Origin: Candidatus Anstonella stagnisolia
Lineage (GTDB): Archaea > Micrarchaeota > Micrarchaeia > Anstonellales > Anstonellaceae
DNA length: 64,000 bases
Reading direction: 5' to 3'
Assembly (NCBI GenBank): GCA_902384585.1
Contig: CABMCJ010000002.1
Span: 79,062-143,061 of the forward strand
Shown here: in pieces, positions 25,622 to 34,273 of the stretch
How the letters are laid out: every line of letters starts with the position of its first letter
Numbering within the stretch: position 1 is the first letter of the stretch
Translations under genes and position numbers: made by a program
The notes under the pieces: model-generated
What the model was told of the DNA's origin: nothing
Database searches by the model: none
What the model saw: only the letters and a program-made list of their open reading frames with translations

Positions 25622-26581
25622 CTACGAGCTTTTGAGGGTTAGGGCTGCTGCTTCCAGCTCTTGGGCGCGCTGTTCAGGGGGAGCAATAAGAATGGCGAAA
25701 TCCTTAGGCTTATTTTTAGGGTCCCAGTAAGGGACTATGCGCGGCGTTATTGCGAGGTGGAAATGGAATTCCGGCCCTTTTGCAGGATGGGTGGAGAAAT
25801 AACGTATTTTTAAGGGGGCAAAGCCGGTTATTTTATCAAGCGCACCAGTAACGAGCTTGAAAATTTCAGCCAGGGACTCAAGCGCCCTCGCAGACATGCT
25901 GTCAAATGAGGATATGTGCTTTCTTGATATTAATGAGACCTGGTATTCGAATTGGGCGTCAGGAGGGCAAAGCGCAACGAAATCCTCATTTTCTGCCCAT
26001 ATGTTTTTGGCTGCTGATGCTGCATAGGGGTTTAATGCTTTTGGATGCATCTGGCAGAAATAGCATGAGCCGTGCTGGAGCATTTTGGAAGCTGCGAGTA
26101 TGCTGCCGTTTATTTCGTGCGAGCCGATTATATGGGTGTGGGGATGGTTTGTTGGGTTGTTTGGCAAAAGGTCCTCCTTTGTTAAACCATGAACGTATCT
26201 GATGCCGGGCGCGTTGCGTATCCTCGCATATGCCCGTGAAATCAGGGTAAAATTTGCTATAAGCTCTGCTTTTGAGAGAACGGAAAAGGGGATATTGTGT
26301 TTGGGAGTGGGTATAACTATTTGGTGCCCGGGCGTAACGCCATCTGGCGTGTGCTCTATGGATATGCAGCGCGCTTTCTGAGGGCCGTTTCCAATGCTGT
26401 CTATTTCCTGCGGCGGGAAAATGTAGTTGTTTGGGCAGAGCGCGCATTTTGAGTTGAATGCGCGGCCCATGAGATGGGGCGCAGGGCGGAACTGCAGTTG
26501 CAGGCCCGGCTGGGGTCTTAGGAGCATTTGGCCGTGCGGCCCTGTAGTTATTTTGCCTTGCGGCGCAGCAATTAAGCTCAT
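25622..26581 (-). CDS. GalT/HIT-superfamily nucleotidyltransferase-like protein
   Basis: The 319-residue product has a zinc-type Cys pair (CALC, about residue 42), a second pair (CYFC, about residue 172), the segment NHPHTHIIG and the catalytic-type HFHLAITPR near the C-terminus. The layout resembles galactose-1-phosphate uridylyltransferase and related HIT proteins, which transfer nucleotide groups through a histidine. The substrate is not certain. The minus-strand start at 26581 lies near a TTGTATAAATAG element. Confidence 0.8.
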   Translation of the reverse strand: MSLIAAPQGKITTGPHGQMLLRPQPGLQLQFRPAPHLMGRAFNSKCALCPNNYIFPPQEIDSIGNGPQKARCISIEHTPDGVTPGHQIVIPTPKHNIPFSVLSKAELIANFTLISRAYARIRNAPGIRYVHGLTKEDLLPNNPTNHPHTHIIGSHEINGSILAASKMLQHGSCYFCQMHPKALNPYAASAAKNIWAENEDFVALCPPDAQFEYQVSLISRKHISSFDSMSARALESLAEIFKLVTGALDKITGFAPLKIRYFSTHPAKGPEFHFHLAITPRIVPYWDPKNKPKDFAILIAPPEQRAQELEAAALTLKSS

Positions 26582-26718
26582 AGTAATCTAAGTGGTATTA
26601 GGTCAACAGTTGTATAAATAGGTATGTGTTTTTATAACGGAAAGTCACTTCGGACACGCATACCTTTTTATATACATATAAACACAGTATAGGTTAGAAG
26701 GAATTTAGAGGAGATAAT

Positions 26719-27138
26719 ATGCAAATTTCAAAAGAAATCGACATGGGTAGGGTGAGGAGTACTGTTTCAGTGCTGAAAGACGGGAAAGGGAATAGCAAGG
26801 TTGAGAACGCATTTTATTGCAAGCTTCTTGGGAATATTGATGCAAAACAAAGTGGCGACATAAATGTTGTTCTTGCGAAAACACGGGAAGACGTAGTTGC
26901 TCAAGAGACAGAATATTTGGAAAGGGGCAAAAACAGGATGGCAGTGTATGCAACAGCATTGCTTATAGGCGGAGCGATAGTTGCATTCACAAAGCCAGTA
27001 GTTGGGATTGCATGCATGGCAATTGGCGGGGTGTGCGCGGCAGTTTCTGGCATCAGCGCACTGTTGATAAAATTAACCAAAAATGAGGTTAGCGGATTTG
27101 TGAATGCGGTGGAGCAGGCACTGCAAAGCGGCAATTAA
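26719..27138 (+). CDS. small membrane protein with cytoplasmic N-domain, function unknown
   Basis: The 139-residue product has a soluble N-terminal part of about 70 residues, two hydrophobic segments (about 75-92 and 95-115) and a short soluble tail. A strong promoter (TTTTTATATACATATA, 26665-26680) and GGAGATAATATG precede the ATG. Family unknown. It belongs to the set of unknown genes with strong TATA boxes and clear ribosome sites. Confidence 0.65.
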   Translation: MQISKEIDMGRVRSTVSVLKDGKGNSKVENAFYCKLLGNIDAKQSGDINVVLAKTREDVVAQETEYLERGKNRMAVYATALLIGGAIVAFTKPVVGIACMAIGGVCAAVSGISALLIKLTKNEVSGFVNAVEQALQSGN

Positions 27139-27139
27139 G

Positions 27140-27568
27140 CTATTTCTTTCCTCGTGAGTCCGCAAGTTTTTTCGCAAGTTCTTTATTTCCAAGCGCGAGT
27201 ATTTCTATTGCGAGAAGCGCAGCATTTTTTCCGTTGTCTATTCCTACGGTTGCGACTGGGACTCCTGGGGGAAGCTGCATTGTGGAGAGGAGAGCATCTA
27301 ATCCGTCAAGCTTCACGTTCACGGGAACGCCGATTACGGGCTTTGTTGTTTTTGAGGCGATTGTGCCGGGGAGAGCTGCGGACAAGCCTGCTATTCCGAT
27401 GAAAACTTTTGCGTCGGACTCTTTTACGAGCTTTTCAAGGAGGTCGGGCGTGCGGTGCGCGGATGCAACGTCTATTTTGTGCGAGACTGAAAACTCCTTC
27501 AGGGTGGCTGCAACTTTCTCTGCGATTGGCATGTCTGTATTGCTTCCAAGGAATATGTGGACATCCAT
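27140..27568 (-). CDS. purE: N5-CAIR mutase / AIR carboxylase catalytic subunit
   Basis: The 142-residue product has the PurE segments [22 protein letters not shown] and [12 protein letters not shown]. It converts carboxyaminoimidazole ribonucleotide (or AIR plus CO2) to CAIR in purine biosynthesis. No purK gene is nearby. purA at 41.7 kb is another purine gene in the window. Start ATG 27568; convergent with the small membrane protein gene at its end. Confidence 0.94.
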   Translation of the reverse strand: MDVHIFLGSNTDMPIAEKVAATLKEFSVSHKIDVASAHRTPDLLEKLVKESDAKVFIGIAGLSAALPGTIASKTTKPVIGVPVNVKLDGLDALLSTMQLPPGVPVATVGIDNGKNAALLAIEILALGNKELAKKLADSRGKK

Positions 27569-27631
27569 ATGGGCACCTCAGAATTATGTGAATTCAAAAG
27601 GTTATTAATATTCTCCTTCCAATGCGCAGAT

Positions 27632-28456
27632 ATGGAGATGCGCGTTCTCAAAAACGACGGGACTTTGGAAACTTTTGACAGGAGGAAGGTGGAGGGCGCG
27701 CTCATAAAATCAGGGGCAAGCGGAAGCCTTGCGCGCGAGGTTACGGATATAGTGGAAGGGAAAATGCACGAGAACATGAAGACTTCGGAAATTTACAAGC
27801 TTGCGTTTGAAACGCTTGCGAGTTATAAGCCGGGGGCGGCGTTTAGGTATGGGCTGAAACGGGCGCTTTTGGACATGGGGCCTGAGGGGCACGCGTTTGA
27901 GACTTATGTGGGCGCTATCCTTGGGGCGCATGGGCATGAGATAAAGTTGCGGCAGGTTTTAAACGGAAAGTGCATACAGCATGAGGTGGATGTTGTTGCG
28001 AAAAAGAACGGAAAAGTAATAGTGTATGAGTGCAAATACCACAACAAGCCGGGGTTAAGGTGCCACATACAGAATGCGCTTTATACGTATGCGCGCTTCT
28101 TGGATTTGAGGGACACGGGCGCTGCCGAGGCAGGTGCGCTTGCGACCAATACGAAATTCAGCTATGATGTAATACAGTATGCGCAGTGCGTAAAATTGGG
28201 ATTGCTGGGATGGAGCTATCCGCAAACCGGAAGCCTGCAGGAGCTTATAGAGGCGCAAAAGCTTTATCCTGTGAATATGCTTACGGGCGTGGATCGGCAC
28301 ATTTTCTATAGGCTGCACGATGCGAACATCATTACGGTAAAGGAATTTCTTTTGGCGACTGATGCGCAGCTTGAGAAGGCGAGCGTGCCAAGCAAAGCTA
28401 TAGAGAAAATAAGGCAGCAGGCGCGCGAAGTAATGAACGGGAATGGGAAGCACTAG
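27632..28456 (+). CDS. ATP-cone plus Mrr-like nuclease protein
   Basis: From the ATG at 27632 the product is 274 residues. Residues 1-90 resemble an ATP-cone nucleotide-sensing domain (RVLKNDGTLETFDRRKVEGAL). Residues about 95-200 look like a PD-(D/E)xK nuclease fold, with HEVDVVAKKNGKVIVYECKYH holding the D and ExK residues. The C-terminus has HhH-like helices (VKEFLLATDAQLEKASVP). Such ATP-cone nucleases occur in archaea but their role is unclear. GTTATTAATATTC upstream suits a leaderless start. Divergent from purE. Confidence 0.85.
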   Translation: MEMRVLKNDGTLETFDRRKVEGALIKSGASGSLAREVTDIVEGKMHENMKTSEIYKLAFETLASYKPGAAFRYGLKRALLDMGPEGHAFETYVGAILGAHGHEIKLRQVLNGKCIQHEVDVVAKKNGKVIVYECKYHNKPGLRCHIQNALYTYARFLDLRDTGAAEAGALATNTKFSYDVIQYAQCVKLGLLGWSYPQTGSLQELIEAQKLYPVNMLTGVDRHIFYRLHDANIITVKEFLLATDAQLEKASVPSKAIEKIRQQAREVMNGNGKH

Positions 28457-28468
28457 TTTCTTTGGAAA

Positions 28469-29092
28469 CTAGCTGCTCTTTATCTCCTTCACTGTAATTT
28501 TGAAGATGAGCGTTTCGCCTGCAAGCGGGTGGTTGAAATCTATTAGGGCGTCCGTGCCGTTTATGCCGGATATTATGCCACGTGCGCCGCTTGGGGTGTA
28601 TACGAAACCTCCGATTGTTACGTTCCTGCCATCAGACTGTATGTTTGCGAGCGGGACTGCGATTACGCGGGTCTTGTCCTTTTCCCCGTATGCCTGCGCG
28701 GGAGTGAGCGTGATTGTTTTTGTCTCGTTTATTTTCATTCCGATTACGCCCGCATCAAAGCCCGCAATCATCTGCCCTGCGCCCACTGTGAAGGTGAGGG
28801 GCTCGTAGGAGTCGCGCAAGGCAAGGCCTCCTTTTGCAGCCTCTGCCTGTATGCTCGTGTCAAAGAGCGTGCCGTTTGGGAGAGTACCAATGTAGTCCAC
28901 GGAAACAGTGTCGCCGCGCTTTACGAAAAGACTAGTGCCTGACGTGCCGGTTTTTCCGTTTGAGCCGGTTGAAATGTTCTTTTCATTGGTTGTAGTATTT
29001 GTTTTTCCTTTCATGTTTTCACCACTTGTGTTAGTATTTGTGCATCCGAACAGGAGAATTATTGCTAATGCAATTGCGAACATCGCTTTCAT
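28469..29092 (-). CDS. FKBP-type prolyl isomerase lipoprotein
   Basis: The 207-residue product has a signal with lipobox LFGC (Cys 17), a Thr/Asn/Gly-rich linker of about 35 residues, and an FKBP domain with insert of the SlyD-like archaeal type (VSVDYIGTLPNGTLFDTS, then GAGQMIAGFDAGVIGM). It should catalyse proline cis-trans isomerisation and help fold secreted proteins at the outer face of the membrane. GAGGTGAAAAC precedes the ATG, and two strong hairpins lie just upstream (29105-29154). Confidence 0.92.
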   Translation of the reverse strand: MKAMFAIALAIILLFGCTNTNTSGENMKGKTNTTTNEKNISTGSNGKTGTSGTSLFVKRGDTVSVDYIGTLPNGTLFDTSIQAEAAKGGLALRDSYEPLTFTVGAGQMIAGFDAGVIGMKINETKTITLTPAQAYGEKDKTRVIAVPLANIQSDGRNVTIGGFVYTPSGARGIISGINGTDALIDFNHPLAGETLIFKITVKEIKSS

Positions 29093-29104
29093 GTTTTCAC
29101 CTCA

Positions 29105-29130
29105 TGAAAAATTTCCGCAGAAATTTTTCA
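29105..29130. other. hairpin: TGAAAAATTT / AAATTTTTCA
   Basis: A perfect 10-bp inverted repeat with a 6-nt loop ends 12-13 bp before the start codon region of the FKBP gene. On the minus strand its 3' arm comes directly before the GAGGTG ribosome site. It may be part of an untranslated leader or the 3' end of the pyrophosphatase transcript. Confidence 0.7.
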
Positions 29131-29133
29131 GCT

Positions 29134-29154
29134 GTCGTAAATGCAATTTACGAC
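29134..29154. other. hairpin: GTCGTAAAT / ATTTACGAC
   Basis: A perfect 9-bp inverted repeat with a 3-nt loop (GCA) is separated from the neighbouring hairpin by 3 bp. Downstream of hppA on the minus strand a T-rich run (29157-29175) comes first. T-rich runs end archaeal transcripts, so this tandem pair lies between a likely terminator and the FKBP gene. Confidence 0.7.
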
Positions 29155-29177
29155 TCAATAAAAAATAAAGAAAAAAA

Positions 29178-31211
29178 TTACAGGAAGAGCGGCGCAAGCA
29201 CGAGCGTTACTGTTGCGAGCAGTTTTATGAGCACGTGCAAGGAAGGGCCTGCGGTGTCCTTGAAGGGATCCCCAACCATGTCGCCCACCACTGCTGCCTT
29301 GTGCGCATCAGAGCCCTTTCCTCCGAGCACTCCGGTCTCAATGTATTTTTTCGCATTGTCCCATGCGCCTCCTGCGTTGTTTAGGAAGAGAGCCATTAGG
29401 ATGCCTGCGATTGTGCCCACCATGAGGAAGGCTGCCATTGCCTCGTACTTTAGGAGGAAACCCACGCATACTGGGAAAAGGATTGCGAGCAAGCCTGGGA
29501 GCACCATGTTCTTTAGGGCACCCAATGTTGTGATGTCCACGCACTTTGCGTAGTCCGGCTTTACTTTTCCCTCAAGTATTCCCTTGTTCTTGAACTGGCG
29601 GCGCACTTCCTCCACCATGTATTGCGCGGTTTTGCTTACTGCGCGTATTGCAAGGGAAGTGAAGAGGTATACGAGCATTGCGCCGAGCATTGCGCCAACA
29701 AAGACCTCTACCTTTGAGAGGTTCACTACGTTGAACACATGCCCTGTGAGCTGCGTTACCTCGTCCATGTATGCGGAGAAGAGTAGGAATGCTGCTAGAG
29801 CTGCTGTGCCTATTGCATAGCCTTTTGTGAGCGCTTTTGTGGTATTCCCGACTGCATCAAGCCTGTCGGAATTTTTGCGCACAGATGCGGGCGCGCCGGA
29901 CATCTCTATTATGCCGCCTGCATTGTCTGCGATTGGGCCGAAATTGTCCATTGCGAGCACATAAGCCGCTGTTGCAAGCATTCCGATTGTTGCGATTGCG
30001 GTTGCGTAGAGGCCCCCGTTTGCAACTCCGGAATTCGTGCCCAGCCAGAAGGAAACGAGCAACCCTATTGCGATTGCGAGCACTGGGACTGCAACGCATT
30101 CAAAGCCGACTGAGATTCCCTGTATTATGTTTGTTGCTGCGCCTGTCCTGCTTGCCTCTGTTATTTCTTTTACAGGGCGGTATTTGTTGTCCGTGTAGTA
30201 CTGAGTAATCCAGAGGAAGAGCACTGAGAGAACTATTCCTAGAAGAGATGCTGCATAGAAATACATATTCCCATTGAGCAGCCAGCTTATTGCGAAATAG
30301 AAGAGCACTGCCGCGATTATGGCGGTTGCGTAGTATCCCCTGTTTAGAGCGCTCATGGGGTCTTCGTGCTCCTTGGGCTGCACAAAGAAAATCCCGAACA
30401 TTGAGGCGAGCACACCGAGGGAGACTCCCACTAGCGGGAAGAGAACTCCGTTTGCTCCGAACGCAGAGAAAATCGCAACTCCAAGAATCATTGCGCCTAT
30501 GTTTTCTGCTGCAGTGGATTCGAATAAGTCTGCACCCCTGCCTGCGCAGTCTCCTACGTTGTCTCCAACTAAGTCTGCGATTACTGCTGGGTTTCTTGGG
30601 TCATCCTCTGGGATGTTTGCCTCTATTTTTCCTACCAAGTCAGCGCCTATGTCAGCGGCTTTTGTGTAAATTCCTCCTCCAAGCTGCGCGAAAAGAGCTA
30701 CAAGGGAGGCTCCAAAGCCAAACCCTACTATAAGGTAAGGGGTGCTCTGCGGGTTTGCACCAAGAAGAACGTATGTGATGCTAACGCCGAGAAGGGAGAG
30801 GGACATTATGCAAAGTGCGCTCACTGCGCCTCCGTGCAGGGCGATTTTGGTTGCTTTTGCTGCACTTTCCCCGACTGCGGCTGCGGTTCTCAAATTCGCG
30901 CGCACTGAAACGTACATGCCTACAATGCCTGCGATTGCGGAGCAGAATGCGCCGAAAAGGAACGCGAGCGAGGTTGTGAGCGCGAGGTTGCCCTTGCCCA
31001 TGAACACGTAGAGTGCGTAGAGCACTACTGCTATAATGAGCGAAATTATTGCGATTGTTGTGTATTGGCGCTTTATGAACGCCTCTGCGCCTTCCCTTAT
31101 TGCATCAGAGACTTCCTGCATCTTTGCGGTCCCCTTGTCCTGCTTAAGGGTGGAGCGGGCAAAATATGCGGCGAGTGCGAGCGCCAAAATGCATATGCCG
31201 AATACTAGCAT
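29178..31211 (-). CDS. hppA: membrane-bound proton-translocating pyrophosphatase
   Basis: The 677-residue protein has 15-16 hydrophobic segments and the family motifs GGGIYTKAADIGADLVGKIE, NPAVIADLVGDNVGDCAGR and GDMVGDPFKDTAGPS. The active-site acidic clusters are complete. GNTTKA carries Lys where K+-independent enzymes have it (K+-dependent ones have Ala), so this is likely the K+-independent, proton-pumping type. It uses PPi, a byproduct of acyl and nucleotide activation, to build a membrane proton gradient. ATG 31211; likely single transcription unit. Confidence 0.96.
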   Translation of the reverse strand: MLVFGICILALALAAYFARSTLKQDKGTAKMQEVSDAIREGAEAFIKRQYTTIAIISLIIAVVLYALYVFMGKGNLALTTSLAFLFGAFCSAIAGIVGMYVSVRANLRTAAAVGESAAKATKIALHGGAVSALCIMSLSLLGVSITYVLLGANPQSTPYLIVGFGFGASLVALFAQLGGGIYTKAADIGADLVGKIEANIPEDDPRNPAVIADLVGDNVGDCAGRGADLFESTAAENIGAMILGVAIFSAFGANGVLFPLVGVSLGVLASMFGIFFVQPKEHEDPMSALNRGYYATAIIAAVLFYFAISWLLNGNMYFYAASLLGIVLSVLFLWITQYYTDNKYRPVKEITEASRTGAATNIIQGISVGFECVAVPVLAIAIGLLVSFWLGTNSGVANGGLYATAIATIGMLATAAYVLAMDNFGPIADNAGGIIEMSGAPASVRKNSDRLDAVGNTTKALTKGYAIGTAALAAFLLFSAYMDEVTQLTGHVFNVVNLSKVEVFVGAMLGAMLVYLFTSLAIRAVSKTAQYMVEEVRRQFKNKGILEGKVKPDYAKCVDITTLGALKNMVLPGLLAILFPVCVGFLLKYEAMAAFLMVGTIAGILMALFLNNAGGAWDNAKKYIETGVLGGKGSDAHKAAVVGDMVGDPFKDTAGPSLHVLIKLLATVTLVLAPLFL

Positions 31212-31373
31212 TAACGGTTCCAGAATATCACCTTCCCAAGTTAAACTTTATCTCGTAATTTCAGTAAAAAAGTATATAAAGGGTTTGCCGATTTTTGCTC
31301 TTTTTCGGCGATTGGATAGGTTTATATATAAGATGTGGTATAATATAGTTCAGTATGTTTTTAAGGTGTAAAA

Positions 31374-32228
31374 ATGAGCTTAGCTAATATAGAAAAAAGC
31401 GTTGCAGGTGCGGTAGGTAGAGCTGATGCCGCCCGCAAACCTGGAATTTTCAAAAGAATGCTTGAGCCAAAAGCATACAGTGCGGCCCAAGCATATGAGA
31501 TGGGAATTGGAAGGTTGCTGAAACCCGGAGAAAATCAAACCCTTGAGAGAGAGGTTGCACAGGTGGCAAAAAAGATGGGTTTGGTGCAACCACCTGCAAT
31601 AATGGTAGATGCCGGCGGCAGCTTTTTCGAGATGATTTTGGGCGTAACTAATACGGCAGCAGCGTCAGACCAGCTCAGGGTGCACGAAAATGGCAGTGTT
31701 TCGTTTCAGCTTGTAAAAAAGACGCCGGGGGCACTCATTGTTTATGATGATGCATACGAGCTTGAGGCACCGGAGAGAAAGTTCGCCATTGCACATGAGT
31801 TGGCCCATATTAAGAACAGGGACGGCAAATTCAGAGCAATTGTAAACAAAATTGCTGAGTGCACCATTGTTCCTGCTGCTGCAGCATATATCTTCCCCTT
31901 TTTTGCAAATTATGCGATAGGTATGGCCAAGCTGGCTGCGCATCACTCGTTAACATTATTGCTTGCACCTGTATATTTCTTTCAGGAATACAGGGCGGAC
32001 AGGATGGCTGTAGCGGTTACCGGAGATCCGATGGCAGGAATTTCGTTTATGTCGACTGCGTCGTCACAAGGACGAAAGCATGCAGATAATAGATTAATGG
32101 AATTTCTGAAAGTTATAGGACCGCGTCGTTACATTGGTTTTATCCTGAATTTGAACCTTAGCCACGGAATATTCCCTGCACATCCATCATATCAGAAAAG
32201 GATAGAAAGGCTTGAGGAACTTGCGTAG
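31374..32228 (+). CDS. M48-family membrane metallopeptidase
   Basis: The 284-residue product has HELAH in FAIAHELAHIKNRDG (about residue 142), a hydrophobic hairpin (about residues 160-200), and the third zinc ligand region QEYRADRMAV. Its layout fits short HtpX/M48-like peptidases. The N-terminal 60 residues show no membrane segment. TTTATATATAAGATG (about 31321-31335) and GGTGTAAAAATG support this start. Confidence 0.85.
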   Translation: MSLANIEKSVAGAVGRADAARKPGIFKRMLEPKAYSAAQAYEMGIGRLLKPGENQTLEREVAQVAKKMGLVQPPAIMVDAGGSFFEMILGVTNTAAASDQLRVHENGSVSFQLVKKTPGALIVYDDAYELEAPERKFAIAHELAHIKNRDGKFRAIVNKIAECTIVPAAAAYIFPFFANYAIGMAKLAAHHSLTLLLAPVYFFQEYRADRMAVAVTGDPMAGISFMSTASSQGRKHADNRLMEFLKVIGPRRYIGFILNLNLSHGIFPAHPSYQKRIERLEELA

Positions 32229-32254
32229 AGGACGGAAGAGGAGCAGAAAACAAA

Positions 32255-32863
32255 TCAGTAAATTTTCCAGCCGCCTGTTTTTTTGTATAGATACCCGTAC
32301 GCAAGCCCGCCAAGAAGCCCTCCGATGTGCGCCAAGTTCCCTACTGTGGAAGTTGGGCTGAACACCCCAAGCAAGTCAAGGAAGAACCAGACAAAAACCG
32401 CCATGTACATGGGCATGGGAATGAACCAGACATAGAGCTGCATGTTGGGGCGAAGTACAGCGAGTGTGCCTAGGACGCCCATAAGCGCGCCGGATGCACC
32501 GAGTGCTGGGAGGGGCGCAGTTATGCCGAAATATATTCCTGCAAGGTAAAGGAGACCGCCAAGAATTCCGGTTCCAAAATACACTTCTAAGAATTTCCTT
32601 CCCCCTATAAGCTGCTCAAGAAGGGGGCCGAACATAATGAGAGTGAAGCCGTTGAAGAAAATGTGCGTTAAGCTTCCGTGCAGGAACATTGAGGTTACAA
32701 GCTGCCATGGGGCAGAGAGAACTGTTTTGGGGTTGAGGTAAAACGTTTCTGTGAAGCCGGGGATTGCAAGCTGCAAAATGAACACTATGCCTATTGCTGC
32801 GAGAAGGTAAGTTGTATAACTCGTTTGTTGTTGCACGCGCGAATAAGGATAGTAGTATTGCAT
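32255..32863 (-). CDS. rhomboid-family intramembrane serine protease
   Basis: The 202-residue product has six to seven membrane segments. The catalytic serine is in ALGASGALMGVLG (about residue 120) and the catalytic histidine in LAHIGGLLGG (about residue 179). The motif THIFFNGFTLIMFGPLLE in the second segment supplies the conserved His/Asn. It cleaves membrane proteins in the bilayer. Divergent from the PRODH gene. Confidence 0.93.
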   Translation of the reverse strand: MQYYYPYSRVQQQTSYTTYLLAAIGIVFILQLAIPGFTETFYLNPKTVLSAPWQLVTSMFLHGSLTHIFFNGFTLIMFGPLLEQLIGGRKFLEVYFGTGILGGLLYLAGIYFGITAPLPALGASGALMGVLGTLAVLRPNMQLYVWFIPMPMYMAVFVWFFLDLLGVFSPTSTVGNLAHIGGLLGGLAYGYLYKKTGGWKIY

Positions 32864-32929
32864 GTGTGGGTTTGGGGATATATGTTTTAAAATGTTAGAT
32901 GCGCATATGTGTTATAGTGGGTGGTAAGA

Positions 32930-34273
32930 ATGCTTAATAGTAAAGTGGTTAGCACGGGAAATGCTTCTTTTGAAAGTGCAGGCAGGGGCACAATACAACC
33001 TAGCAGGAGCGGGCTTTGCGAGCAGCGGGCGAATGGCGGGGCAGTGTTTGGTGCGCGTCCGGGCATTGTTGCGGTAAGTGATGTTAGGCAGAGCGAGGCA
33101 CGCGCACCTATTGCAAAAAGGGGGAAAGAACCTGCAGGAAAGAATGCACATTCTTCTTTGCTCGGGTTTGTTGCAAGCCCCTTAGTCTTGCTGAAGGACG
33201 GGGTGCAATGGGTTGCGGATGAGTATTGCGTAAGGAAAAGTTATGTTGCAGGCAGGACTGCGCAGGATGCGGTTGATGTTGCGCGGGAACTGCAGAAAAG
33301 GGAAGTGAGTTCTATTTTCAATTGCCTTGGGGAGCATTCAAAGGCAGAGGCAGACGTGGAGAAGACTGTGGAGGAATACTTGGAACTTGTAGGGCTGGCA
33401 AGCAAAGGGGGAATCGGGCAGGCAACGCTTGCAATACGTCCTTCTGCGTTTGGTGCGGACGTAAGCAGGGAGGATCGGTGGGAGTACTGTTATGAGAATA
33501 TGCGGACGGTTGTTGAGGCTGCAAAGAGAGAGGGCTATTTGGTGTGCATAGACATGGAAAACCTTAGTTATTGCGACAAAACCCTTGAAATACACAGAAG
33601 GCTGCAGGAGAAATTCGGGAACGTAAGCACAGTGCTGCAGGCAAATGTTAAGCGCTCAATGCAGGATTTGCTTGCGATTTTGGAAAATCCCGCACTTGCA
33701 AAAATTGGAACAAGGCTCGTAAGGGGAATATATGAGGAGGATGAAAGCGTGTCGTACAAGGGGCACGAAAGGATACACGGGAATTATAGTGAAATGATGA
33801 GGGCGGCATTTGAAAAGGGCCCGAAGGGCGCGCATATAATAGTCGGGACGCACCATGAGGGAAGGGTTTTGGATGCCCTGCGCCTGTGGGCAAAGCATCC
33901 GGACAAGACGCTTGAAATACAGATGCTACGGGGCATAAAGGAGGATTTGGCAGAACTTTTGATAAGGGCAGGCAAAATAATGGGATTTGGGGTATCGCTT
34001 TATGTGCCGCATGGAAGGCATCCGGCGCCTTATGTGCTAAGGCGCATGGGAAAATCCCCCTCGTTTGCGCAGATGGGGGTGGCGAACACCGTTAGCGGGC
34101 TTCCAAAGCCAATTCAGGCAGTAGTGCTGCATGCGACCCATCTTATATTCAACGGGGTTTACCGCATTGTTACGGGCAAGAAGCTCAAAATAGAAGCGGC
34201 ACCGGGCACAGAGGAAGAAAAGAGGCAGCTTTACCTGCTTCTGCAGGAAAAGGGAGTGCAGGTTCCGGCTTAG
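32930..34273 (+). CDS. proline dehydrogenase (PRODH) family protein
   Basis: From the ATG at 32930 (GGTGG ribosome site) the product is 447 residues. Residues 1-75 are low complexity and possibly disordered. The barrel domain shows SIFNCLGEHSKAEADVEKT, GTRLVRGIYEE, EIQMLRGI and SLYVPHG, matching the FAD-dependent proline oxidation barrel (RLVKGAY, EFQMLxGM, YVPYG). It would oxidise proline to P5C; P5C reductase (ProC) is at 52.0 kb, so the pair could shuttle reducing equivalents. No P5C dehydrogenase is visible. Confidence 0.88.
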   Translation: MLNSKVVSTGNASFESAGRGTIQPSRSGLCEQRANGGAVFGARPGIVAVSDVRQSEARAPIAKRGKEPAGKNAHSSLLGFVASPLVLLKDGVQWVADEYCVRKSYVAGRTAQDAVDVARELQKREVSSIFNCLGEHSKAEADVEKTVEEYLELVGLASKGGIGQATLAIRPSAFGADVSREDRWEYCYENMRTVVEAAKREGYLVCIDMENLSYCDKTLEIHRRLQEKFGNVSTVLQANVKRSMQDLLAILENPALAKIGTRLVRGIYEEDESVSYKGHERIHGNYSEMMRAAFEKGPKGAHIIVGTHHEGRVLDALRLWAKHPDKTLEIQMLRGIKEDLAELLIRAGKIMGFGVSLYVPHGRHPAPYVLRRMGKSPSFAQMGVANTVSGLPKPIQAVVLHATHLIFNGVYRIVTGKKLKIEAAPGTEEEKRQLYLLLQEKGVQVPA

